From Desulfobacterales bacterium (GTDB lineage: Bacteria; Desulfobacterota; Desulfobacteria; Desulfobacterales; Desulfobacteraceae): 5,236 bases of DNA. Both the position numbers and the translations under genes were made by a program. The first letter of the stretch is position 1. The number at the start of each line of letters is the position of its first letter. The notes under the pieces are model-generated. The model was not told the DNA's origin. It saw only the letters and a list, made by a program, of their open reading frames with translations, and ran no database searches. The stretch spans positions 1 to 5,236 of the forward strand of contig JAKSBO010000731.1 in the NCBI GenBank assembly GCA_022361095.1, given 5' to 3'. This document shows positions 1-5,236 of the stretch, one piece after another.

Positions 1-192
1 CGAAAGCAACCGCGCTGCTGCCGTCCGTGAGTGTTCGATCCCGCGCTGTGCCTCGGTGGCCTGAGCGTAGTTGCTGCGACCGGCCGGCGCGCCGTTGTTG
101 CGCAGGTAGTTGTCGAGAGCACGATAGACGGCTTCCGGTTTGGGCCAACTGGTCGCGGCGTTGTCAAGATAGATGCGGCGTTGGGAGGACAT
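1..192 (-). CDS. N-terminus of a class V aminotransferase / cysteine desulfurase-like protein (partial, foreign-looking)
   Basis: From the ATG at 192 the minus strand reads MSSQRRIYLDNAATSWPKPE and continues through NGAPAGRSNYAQ to the window edge (64 residues). YLDNAATSWPKPE is the classic N-terminal signature of NifS/SufS-like PLP enzymes of fold type I (cysteine desulfurase family). The catalytic lysine and cysteine would lie beyond the window, so activity cannot be judged. The ATG sits where such proteins normally begin, but no Shine-Dalgarno site precedes it and the upstream codons are MoeA. GC is about 64% by hand count over 192 bases. All 5 Asn codons are AAC, and 5 of 8 Arg codons are CGC with no AGG or AGA. 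In the preceding 360 codons, 9 of 14 Asn are AAT and 7 of 14 Arg are AGG/AGA. The style recalls planctomycete homologues, which is a weak inference. It is either the start of a separate gene joined here artificially or the C-terminal half of a real fusion. Confidence 0.75.
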   Translation of the reverse strand, partial: MSSQRRIYLDNAATSWPKPEAVYRALDNYLRNNGAPAGRSNYAQATEAQRGIEHSRTAAARLLS

Positions 193-1272
193 GAGCCGGC
201 CGCCGACGGAGCCGATTTTTACCCTTAAAAATTCTTCCTGGCCCAGTTTTGATGCGACTTTTCTGACCGGAGAGACCGCCACAGTTTCCTGTTTCAGGGG
301 GGGCAGATGCTGCATCTTCAGCAGCAAAGGCCCGGCAAAGGTTTCAAAGGCAACAATGGCCGATACCGGATAGCCGGGGATCCCGAAAACCGGGGTCTCT
401 TTAATCCGGCCGAACATCATGGGCTTGCCCGGCATCATCGTCACCCCGTGGACATACACTTGTCCTAAATTTTCAATCACCGGTTTGGAGTAATCCTTGG
501 ACCCGGCAGAGGAACCGCCCAGAATCATGACCATGTCGTATCCCTGGTCCACCCCATTGGATACAGCCGTCTGAATGGTCCCAAGATCATCTTCAAGCAT
601 GGTATTTACCGTGGCCTCCGCCCCATGATCGGCGCACAGCGCGGTCAATACGGTGGAATTGGATTCCACCACATCCCCGGAATCCATGGTTTCCGGCGTC
701 ACGTCCTGCCAGCGCTTAAGCTCCGAGCCAGTAGGAATAATAAGCACCCTTGGCCTTTTCCTCACCGCCACCTTGAACACCCCGCCGGAGAGAAGTGCAC
801 CCATGGCATACCCATTGATTTTTTGGCCCCTGGGAAAGAGCAGCTGGGTGGCCACGATATCCTCTCCCATTTTCCGGACATGCTGCCAGGGGAAAGCCGG
901 TGCCTCAATTTCAATGGTGTTTTCATCCAGGATATTGAGGTTTTCGATCATGATGACGGCGTTGGTATCCCCGGGAAGTACATGGCCGGTATTCACCCAA
1001 AAAGCGGTCTTCCCAATGGTCAAAGATTTTGGGACCTCATCACTTGCACCAAAGGTGGTCCGGGCATCCACAGCCACCCCATCCATGGCTGAAGCGTGAA
1101 AGTTGGGCGAAGAGATGGCTGCCACAGCCGGTGCCGCCAGAACCCTGTTACGGGCCTGGACCACATCCAGGGTCTGTATACCTGTTTCCAGATGACCAAA
1201 ATTTTTAAACAGACAATCCTGGGCCTGCTCAATCCCTACCATACTTAAATAGACATTTCGTTTCGTTTCCAT
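1..1272 (-). CDS. MoeA-like molybdopterin molybdenumtransferase paralogue, domain IV cut short, reading in frame into a cysteine desulfurase-like N-terminus (partial)
   Basis: The frame is open from the ATG at 1272 to the window edge (424 codons, no stop seen). Residues about 15-165 form the MoeA N-terminal region, with SAMDGVAVDA (Asp64) and VNTGHVLPGDTNAV. Residues about 174-310 are the MoCF/MogA-like domain, with PTGSEL (Glu184), LGGSSAGSKDY (Asp260) and GIPGYPVSA. Residues about 325-360 begin the C-terminal domain IV (LGQEEFLRVKIGSVGGRL). MoeA proteins insert molybdate (or tungstate) into adenylylated molybdopterin in the cytoplasm. This type, with TGSEL instead of the usual TGDEL, resembles MoeA relatives that often carry a C-terminal periplasmic-binding-protein-like domain; that part is recalled family knowledge. 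Here domain IV breaks off after Leu360 and residues 361-424 belong to a different family (separate entry). The gene starts 10 bp after the moeA stop, with no clear Shine-Dalgarno site, so coupling to moeA is likely. Met11 is an alternative start. The MoeA assignment is firm; the native 3' end is not known. Confidence 0.85.
   Translation of the reverse strand, partial: METKRNVYLSMVGIEQAQDCLFKNFGHLETGIQTLDVVQARNRVLAAPAVAAISSPNFHASAMDGVAVDARTTFGASDEVPKSLTIGKTAFWVNTGHVLPGDTNAVIMIENLNILDENTIEIEAPAFPWQHVRKMGEDIVATQLLFPRGQKINGYAMGALLSGGVFKVAVRKRPRVLIIPTGSELKRWQDVTPETMDSGDVVESNSTVLTALCADHGAEATVNTMLEDDLGTIQTAVSNGVDQGYDMVMILGGSSAGSKDYSKPVIENLGQVYVHGVTMMPGKPMMFGRIKETPVFGIPGYPVSAIVAFETFAGPLLLKMQHLPPLKQETVAVSPVRKVASKLGQEEFLRVKIGSVGGRLMSSQRRIYLDNAATSWPKPEAVYRALDNYLRNNGAPAGRSNYAQATEAQRGIEHSRTAAARLLS
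185..197. other. Composition and homology breakpoint (possible chimeric join)
   Basis: On the minus strand, homology to MoeA domain IV ends at Leu360 and a cysteine desulfurase-type N-terminus starts at the next codon. GC content and codon use change at the same place. The exact base cannot be fixed, because the GGCCGGCTCATG stretch fits both sides. MoeA relatives often continue after GGRL with a Met or similar residue, so a short shared sequence could have allowed an assembly mis-join. Confidence 0.7.
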
Positions 1273-1282
1273 ACGGATTTTT

Positions 1283-2512
1283 CTAATTTAAAAGGATGAT
1301 ATCTACCATGCTGCCCTTCTCAAGGCCTTCCACATGCTCACCGATTTCAAGCAGCCCGTCAGCCTGGACCATGGTCCGGATTAACCCGGACTTGCCAAGA
1401 ATAGGGCGGGCCGCAAGATCCCTGCCATCTTTTTCCAGCACCACCCTTACAACATCACGTCTGCCCTGGGAGGATGCGATGTTCCGGGACAACCGGGCCG
1501 ATGCTGTTACCTTGGGAACCGGCCCGGACAACCCCCTTAGCCGGTGAAGGAACGCCGTCACCACCACCTGGAACACCACCATGGCCGAGACCACCTGGCC
1601 GGGCAGCCCCCATACGGGGGTGTGGCCGGACCGTGCCAGGATGGTGGGCTTGCCCGGGCTTAGGGAAATACCGTGAACCAGAATCTGCGTATCCGGCAGG
1701 GCTGAGAGCACCTCAACCGTATAATCCCTTGTGCCCACGGAGGAGCCGCCTGAAAGCAGCACCATGTCCGTGTGCGTCAAGGCTGTTTTGCACATTGATT
1801 CCAATGCCTTGGGGTCATCTTTTACAATGCCGTACCGCACAGGTTCTCCGCCTGCCTGGGTGACCAGGGCAGACAGAGAATAGGAGTTAATGTCGCGTAT
1901 CTTGCCCGGGGCAGGTGTCTCCTCCACATGGATCACTTCATCCCCGGTGGATATGATTCCCACTTTGGGCACCTGGTACGCCTGGATTTTGGTATGTCCC
2001 AACCCTGCTGCCAGGCCGATTTCCTGGGGCCGCATCAAGCGGCCTTTTTCAATGACGGTCCGGCCCTTTGGGAAGTCCTCGGTTACATCAATGACATGCT
2101 GCAGCGGGGCCACGGATTTGTATACTTCAATGGATTGTTCGTCCACAGCCTCGGTGTGCTCCACCATGACAACCGCGTCTGCGCCTTTGGGCAGCATCCC
2201 GCCGGTGGCGATCCGGGCCACTTCCCCTGGTGCCAGTTCAAAGTCCGGAATATCCCCCATGGCAATGGAACCCTTAAGGGTCAGCCATGCAGGGCCGGAT
2301 TCCGATGCCCCAAAGGTAGACGGGGCGTTTACCGCATATCCATCCATGCAGGAGCGCCTGAATCCGGGCAGATCCTCGCCTGCAACCAGATCCTTTGCAA
2401 GAACCCTTGAAAAGGCATCATGGATGTGTAATTGCTCTAGGCCCACAGGGGCAAAAAGTTGTGCCATCCCCAGAACTTCGTCCAGGGATTTTACCTTGAA
2501 AAAATCGGTCAT
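1283..2512 (-). CDS. moeA: Molybdopterin molybdenumtransferase MoeA
   Basis: A 409-residue protein, close to the 411 residues of E. coli MoeA. It catalyses metal insertion into adenylyl-molybdopterin, releasing AMP and giving molybdenum cofactor (EC 2.10.1.1), in the cytoplasm as a dimer in known relatives. Domains in order: N-terminal linker and domains I/II (about 1-175), with FRRSCMDGYAV (Asp57) and ATGGMLPKGADAVVMVEH; MoCF_biosynth domain III (about 180-325), with IISTGDEV (Asp191, Glu192), LLSGGSSVGTRDYT (Asp263) and WGLPGQVVSA; domain IV (about 335-409), with RRDVVRVVL and PILGKSGLIRTMVQADGLLEI. The usual GLPGNPVSA motif is changed: Asn becomes Gln306 and the second Pro becomes Val307, while Pro304 is kept. 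The ATG overlaps the dapL stop as ATGA and has no strong Shine-Dalgarno site of its own, so translation is probably coupled to dapL. The divergent MoeA-like gene follows after 10 bp. The family is certain; molybdate versus tungstate preference is unknown. Confidence 0.95.
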   Translation of the reverse strand: MTDFFKVKSLDEVLGMAQLFAPVGLEQLHIHDAFSRVLAKDLVAGEDLPGFRRSCMDGYAVNAPSTFGASESGPAWLTLKGSIAMGDIPDFELAPGEVARIATGGMLPKGADAVVMVEHTEAVDEQSIEVYKSVAPLQHVIDVTEDFPKGRTVIEKGRLMRPQEIGLAAGLGHTKIQAYQVPKVGIISTGDEVIHVEETPAPGKIRDINSYSLSALVTQAGGEPVRYGIVKDDPKALESMCKTALTHTDMVLLSGGSSVGTRDYTVEVLSALPDTQILVHGISLSPGKPTILARSGHTPVWGLPGQVVSAMVVFQVVVTAFLHRLRGLSGPVPKVTASARLSRNIASSQGRRDVVRVVLEKDGRDLAARPILGKSGLIRTMVQADGLLEIGEHVEGLEKGSMVDIILLN

Positions 2513-3735
2513 TTTAAAACATTTTTTAAGCGTGCCATGGCCTTGGCTACATTTTCAGGACTGTTGAATGCGGAAATCCTGATGAACTGCGCCCCACATC
2601 GGCCAAAGCCCTGGCCGGGGGTACAAACCACACCTGCTTTGTCCAACAGCAGGTCAAAAAATTCCCAGGAATCCCGGCCATTACCGTCAATCCAGATGTA
2701 TGGAGAGTTTTCACCGCCCACATGGTCAAACCCAAGGTCGGTCATGGTTTGGCGAATTCCCCCTGCATTGGCCAGGTAATAGTCGATGTTTGCCTTGATC
2801 TGGGCCTGGCCTTCGGGGCTGTAAACCGCCTCGGCAGCCTTTTGCACCGGATAAGAAACACCGTTGAATTTGGTAGATTGCCGGCGGTTCCACATATCGT
2901 GTAAAGAGATCCTGGCCCCGTCTGCTGCATAGATCATGCATGCTTTGGGCACCACCGTATATCCGCAGCGGGTGCCTGTGAAGCCGGCTGTTTTGGAAAG
3001 GCTTCTGAATTCCACGGCCACCTCTTTGGCCCCGGGGATTTCATAAATGCTTCTGGGAAGTGTTTCATCCCGGATAAAGGCTTCATAGGCCGCATCAAAC
3101 AGGATAAGGGCTTTATTGTCACGTGCGTAATTCACCCAGGCGGCAAGCTGTTCCCGGGTGGCCGTAGACCCGGTGGGGTTGTTGGGAAAACAGAGATAGA
3201 TTAAATCCACCGGCGAATCGGGGAAATCCGGCATAAATCCGTTTTCTTTCAGGCAGTCCATGTAGACGATGCCCTCGTAGCGTCCATCCTTAAACGTGCC
3301 TGTCCTGCCGGCCATGACATTGGTATCCAGGTATACCGGGTAGACCGGATCCGGAATGGCAATGGTGATATCATTGGAGAACAGTTCCTGAAAATTGCCG
3401 GTATCGCATTTGGCCCCGTCCGATACAAAAATTTCATCCGCGTCAATATCCGCACCCCTGGACTGGAAATCAACGGCTGCTATGGCCTGCCTTAAAAACA
3501 GATATCCCTGTTCAGGACCATAGCCTCTGAATGTGGCATCCTCGGCCATTTCATCCACGCCCTTTTTGAATCCCCGGACAACTGCGGGGGGAAGCGGCAG
3601 GGTGACATCGCCGATACCCAGGCGGATCACATCTTTGTCAGGATTGTTGTCCTGGTAGTTTTGAACCCGTTTGGCTATATCCGCAAATAAATACGAGGCC
3701 GTCAGTTTGTTGTAATTTTCATTGGCTGTAATCAC
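2509..3735 (-). CDS. dapL: LL-diaminopimelate aminotransferase
   Basis: A 408-residue PLP enzyme of fold type I, full length for DapL (about 408-411). It transaminates L-tetrahydrodipicolinate with glutamate to LL-2,6-diaminopimelate (EC 2.6.1.83), bypassing DapD/DapC/DapE in the lysine and meso-DAP (peptidoglycan) pathway; cytoplasmic. The N-terminus ITANENYNKLTASYLFADIAKRV is typical of DapL. Visible PLP and substrate residues by motif: PNNPTG (Asn186), LFDAAY (Asp214, Tyr217), SLSKTAGFTGTRCGY (Lys248 Schiff base, Arg256 phosphate contact) and FIRISAF (Arg386, alpha-carboxylate). The start is GTG: an in-frame TGA lies one codon before it (GTG is preceded by TGA CCT), so no earlier start is possible, and AAGGAA stands 7-8 nt upstream. 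The stop TGA overlaps the moeA ATG. Other class I aminotransferases are less likely given the N-terminal match and the DPVYPVYLDTNVMAGR stretch. Confidence 0.95.
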   Translation of the reverse strand: MITANENYNKLTASYLFADIAKRVQNYQDNNPDKDVIRLGIGDVTLPLPPAVVRGFKKGVDEMAEDATFRGYGPEQGYLFLRQAIAAVDFQSRGADIDADEIFVSDGAKCDTGNFQELFSNDITIAIPDPVYPVYLDTNVMAGRTGTFKDGRYEGIVYMDCLKENGFMPDFPDSPVDLIYLCFPNNPTGSTATREQLAAWVNYARDNKALILFDAAYEAFIRDETLPRSIYEIPGAKEVAVEFRSLSKTAGFTGTRCGYTVVPKACMIYAADGARISLHDMWNRRQSTKFNGVSYPVQKAAEAVYSPEGQAQIKANIDYYLANAGGIRQTMTDLGFDHVGGENSPYIWIDGNGRDSWEFFDLLLDKAGVVCTPGQGFGRCGAQFIRISAFNSPENVAKAMARLKNVLK

Positions 3736-3742
3736 AGGTCAA

Positions 3743-3748
3743 TTCCTT
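3743..3748 (-). promoter_or_regulatory. Shine-Dalgarno site of dapL
   Basis: The minus strand reads AAGGAA 7 nt before the GTG at 3735. Together with the in-frame TGA just upstream, this fixes GTG as the dapL start. Confidence 0.75.
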
Positions 3749-3775
3749 ATTTCGTTTCTATTGGGTTTCAGTTAC

Positions 3776-3790
3776 CCGGCATTCAGCCGG
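3776..3790 (-). repeat. Short hairpin in the dapL leader
   Basis: On the minus strand CCGGC-TGAAT-GCCGG forms a 5-bp all-GC stem with a 5-nt loop, ending about 40 nt before the dapL GTG. No T-run follows, so it is not an attenuator by itself. Confidence 0.35.
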
Positions 3791-3816
3791 AAAGAATATG
3801 TGTCCGTCAATTCTAT

Positions 3817-3837
3817 GCTCCCTAAGAGCTCCCTAAG
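3817..3837 (-). repeat. Two direct copies of CTTAGGGAGC, 11-bp period
   Basis: The minus strand carries CTTAGGGAGC twice, separated by one base, so the period of 11 bp is about one helical turn. It sits just downstream of the possible promoter and about 80 nt before dapL. It could be an operator bound by a dimer on one DNA face, or a simple duplication. Confidence 0.5.
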
Positions 3838-3849
3838 ACAAAGTATATA

Positions 3850-3878
3850 ATTTAAGTCAAAACAGGCCCTGATGTCAA
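3850..3878 (-). promoter_or_regulatory. Possible sigma-70 promoter for dapL-moeA-moeA-like
   Basis: On the minus strand TTGACA (3873-3878, perfect -35) is followed after 17 nt by TTAAAT (3850-3855, 4 of 6 matches to TATAAT). A better -10 word, TATACT, lies at 3842-3847 but at a longer spacing (25 nt). The site would give a dapL leader of roughly 105-110 nt. It was found by eye only. Confidence 0.4.
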
Positions 3879-3894
3879 TTTTCAATAACAGCCA

Positions 3895-3932
3895 TGGGCT
3901 GACCTGACATATCTGCTGCCAGGCACAGCCCA
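3895..3932 (-). repeat. Hairpin B, related to hairpin A
   Basis: On the minus strand TGGGCTG-TG-CCTGGCA pairs with TGTCAGG-T-CAGCCCA around a 7-nt loop (14 pairs, one G-U, one small internal loop). Its outer arms and flanks (TTGTGGGCTG before, CCCATG-CTGTT after) match those of hairpin A, while the inner arm differs with pairing preserved. The 3' arm can alternatively pair as CAGCC-CAT-GGCTG (3889-3901). Confidence 0.55.
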
Positions 3933-3943
3933 CAACAACGTTT

Positions 3944-3973
3944 GAAAGATCTGAGTAACATACCCAGACTTTC
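3944..3973 (-). repeat. Middle hairpin between A and B
   Basis: On the minus strand GAAAG-TCTG-GGTA pairs with TACT-CAGA-T-CTTTC around the loop TGT. This is 13 pairs with one G-U and one bulged T. It is less GC-rich than its neighbours and not similar to them in sequence. It fills most of the gap between hairpins A and B, so the three could form a continuous structured RNA. Confidence 0.5.
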
Positions 3974-3986
3974 TTATAAACAGACA

Positions 3987-4025
3987 TGGGCCGGCCCGGG
4001 TCTGTCAATACCCAGGTCCAGCCCA
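3987..4025 (-). terminator. Strong GC-rich hairpin A downstream of the MCP gene (possible terminator)
   Basis: On the minus strand TGGGCTGG-A-CCTGGGT pairs with ACCCGGG-CCGGCCCA around the 8-nt loop ATTGACAG. This gives 15 pairs (two G-U) with one bulged A. It begins 67 nt after the MCP stop. The following bases, TGTCTGTTTATAAG, are only moderately T-rich, so intrinsic termination is plausible but not canonical. It is equally well described as a palindromic repeat or RNA stem related to hairpin B. Confidence 0.5.
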
Positions 4026-4092
4026 CAATAAAGGTTAAAAGATATAAAGAACCGGCCGGACGTTTTTACAAAAAATTTTTCCAAACAAGTGT

Positions 4093-5236
4093 TTATACTT
4101 TAAATTTGGACATCATTCGGGCAAGGGTTTCCGCCAATCCCGACAACCCGGCGGCTTTGTTTTTTACCTGCCGGCTGGCATCCACAATCTGGGAGGCTGC
4201 GGTGGTGACTTCCATCACATCTTGGGACACCCCCTGTGCCATGACGGAGCCTTCGGAGATATTTTCATTGACCTCTGATATACCAACAGATGCCTGGGAG
4301 ATATTCTGGGAAATCTCATTGGTGGTTGCGGACTGTTCTTCAACAGCCGTGGCAATGGTTGACACGATTTCGTTGATATCTTCCACCACTTTTGCGATCG
4401 ACGTAATCTCGGCCGTGGTACCTTCAGTGGACTGCTGGATGCCGGTTACGCGGTCTTTAATTTTGCTGGAGGCATCGGCTGTCTGGCTTGCCAGCACCTT
4501 GATCTCATTGGCAACAACGGCAAATCCTTTACCGGCTTCGCCGGCCCTGGCCGCTTCAATGGTTGCGTTGAGGGCCAGCAGGTTGACCTGGGAAGAGATT
4601 TCGGTAATGGTCTCTACCACGGTAACTATTTCTTTGGCCGCCGTTCCGAGATCTTCTACCTGGGTGCTGGCATGTTCTGTCTGGCCAACGGCTTCGGTTG
4701 TCATCGTACGGGCTTTTTCTGCATTCCGGGCGATTTCTGAAATCGTTGAATTCATCTCATCCGATGCGGCCGAAACCATGTTGATATTGCCGGCGGCCTG
4801 CTCCATGGCGGCAGACATGGAATTCATATTTGAACTCATTTTTTCCGATGCCGATGTAACGGAATCTGCCCTGCCCGAGGTCTCTTCGGCAGCTGAATTT
4901 AAATGATCGGAAATGCCTGCAAGCTCTGAAGACGCTTGGGTAAGCTCTCCGGTATCTGTTTTTATTTTTGCAATCATGCCTTGGATATTTTCAATGAAAC
5001 GGTTAAACCCTTCGGCCAGTTCCTGGATCTCATCACCGGAGGTGCCGATGATCCGTTTGGTCAGATCTCCTTCGCCCGAAGCGATGTCTTTCAGCATTTT
5101 GATGATATTACGCAACGGTGCCACAATGCCTTTGGCCACAACAAAATAGGAGACCGCCGCCGACAGGGCCATGATTCCCAGAACCGCCGCCAGGATCTTA
5201 ATGGTTGAATTCTTCAAGGTGCGCTGTATTTCTTCC
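4093..5236 (-). CDS. Methyl-accepting chemotaxis protein, C-terminal part (5' end outside window)
   Basis: About 380 codons are visible, open at the window edge and ending in TAA. Numbering from the first complete codon, residues about 14-33 ([19 protein letters not shown] region) form the last transmembrane helix. Residues about 34-86 form a HAMP domain, with the conserved Pro in [16 protein letters not shown] and [13 protein letters not shown]. The rest is a long Ser/Thr/Ala/Glu-rich coiled coil. Its hairpin tip at 212-251 has [20 protein letters not shown] and [10 protein letters not shown] (positions 4483-4602), the CheA/CheW contact region of all MCPs. About 20 heptads on each side of the tip would suit the 40H class (estimate). 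Glu pairs in AAEETS and AVEEQS are candidate methylation sites. There is no C-terminal NWETF-type tether; the protein ends MMSKFKV. The sensor domain, and so the ligand, is not visible. It transmits an environmental signal to the flagellar switch through CheA/CheY. Confidence 0.95.
   Translation of the reverse strand, partial: EEIQRTLKNSTIKILAAVLGIMALSAAVSYFVVAKGIVAPLRNIIKMLKDIASGEGDLTKRIIGTSGDEIQELAEGFNRFIENIQGMIAKIKTDTGELTQASSELAGISDHLNSAAEETSGRADSVTSASEKMSSNMNSMSAAMEQAAGNINMVSAASDEMNSTISEIARNAEKARTMTTEAVGQTEHASTQVEDLGTAAKEIVTVVETITEISSQVNLLALNATIEAARAGEAGKGFAVVANEIKVLASQTADASSKIKDRVTGIQQSTEGTTAEITSIAKVVEDINEIVSTIATAVEEQSATTNEISQNISQASVGISEVNENISEGSVMAQGVSQDVMEVTTAASQIVDASRQVKNKAAGLSGLAETLARMMSKFKV

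Larger units (their letters stand above)
3736..4092. other. 357-bp intergenic region between the MCP gene and dapL
   Basis: No convincing gene lies here. In minus-strand order it holds: an A/T-rich stretch after the MCP stop with a short CCGGCCGG palindrome (4052-4059); hairpin A (3987-4025); a middle hairpin (3944-3973); hairpin B (3895-3932), related to A; a possible sigma-70 promoter (3850-3878); a tandem 11-bp-period repeat (3817-3837); a 5-bp-stem hairpin (3776-3790); and the dapL Shine-Dalgarno site. It must contain the MCP transcript end and probably the start of the dapL-moeA-moeA-like transcript. Confidence 0.8.

Noticed and set aside
1474..1863. Plus-strand frames over moeA and dapL (also 1890-2567, 1928-2410 and 625-1099)
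   Set aside because: They are shadows of the minus-strand genes, low in complexity and without motifs.
3772..4026. 84-codon minus-strand frame in the intergenic region
   Set aside because: It runs through all three hairpins, has no recognisable domain, and its codons are constrained by the palindromes. A tiny gene cannot be excluded but is not supported.
4029..4078. Promoter TTGTAA-17-TTTATA upstream of the hairpins
   Set aside because: Both boxes are poor matches (4/6 and 3/6) in A/T-rich sequence where such matches arise by chance.
4051..4080. CCGGCCGG palindrome and nearby A/T run as the MCP terminator
   Set aside because: The palindrome has no loop and cannot form a useful stem. The A/T run precedes it on the transcribed strand, the wrong order for an intrinsic terminator.
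3736..4092. Lysine or Moco riboswitch before dapL-moeA
   Set aside because: I could not match the known conserved core of either class by eye. A covariance model search of this region would settle it.
3986..4906. Long plus-strand open frame (306 codons) opposite the MCP gene
   Set aside because: It is the antisense of the MCP coiled coil. Its Ser/Thr/Ala-rich composition follows from the opposite strand and it shows no family motif.
5215..5217. TTG as the start of the MCP gene
   Set aside because: The frame stays open upstream to the window edge (EEIQRT), and an MCP needs its first membrane helix and sensor before this point. The gene simply continues outside the window.

Overview
The window reads as one gene block on the minus strand of a Gram-negative, mid-GC bacterium (rows sampled by eye are about 47-57% GC). 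The best guess is a sulfate-reducer-like Desulfobacterota (Desulfobacterales type). That guess rests on protein style only: a DapL-type LL-diaminopimelate aminotransferase, two divergent tandem MoeA proteins and an MCP. It is not a database result.

Layout, following transcription from right to left. (1) Positions 5236-4093 hold the C-terminal part of a methyl-accepting chemotaxis protein: last transmembrane helix, HAMP, and the full cytoplasmic signalling coiled coil. Its N-terminus lies outside the window. (2) Positions 4092-3736 are a 357-bp intergenic region with three consecutive strong hairpins. Two of these are related to each other and keep base pairing through compensatory changes. 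Further on come a possible sigma-70 promoter, an 11-bp-period direct repeat, a small hairpin and a good Shine-Dalgarno site. (3) Positions 3735-2509 are dapL (GTG start). (4) Positions 2512-1283 are moeA, overlapping dapL by ATGA. (5) From 1272 leftwards, after a 10-bp gap, is a second, divergent MoeA-like gene. dapL-moeA-moeA-like looks like one transcription unit joining lysine/peptidoglycan precursor synthesis to molybdenum (or tungsten) insertion into molybdopterin.

The left end is anomalous. The second MoeA-like frame stays open to position 1, but at about position 192 its protein stops looking like MoeA domain IV. It becomes the N-terminus of a class V aminotransferase/cysteine desulfurase (IYLDNAATSWPKPE), beginning exactly at an ATG. 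Base composition rises to about 64% GC and codon choice changes sharply at the same point. A MoeA-NifS fusion would be biologically attractive because of Moco sulfuration. The abrupt change in composition makes a chimeric assembly join or a recent recombination joint more likely.

No rRNA, tRNA, CRISPR array or insertion sequence was seen.
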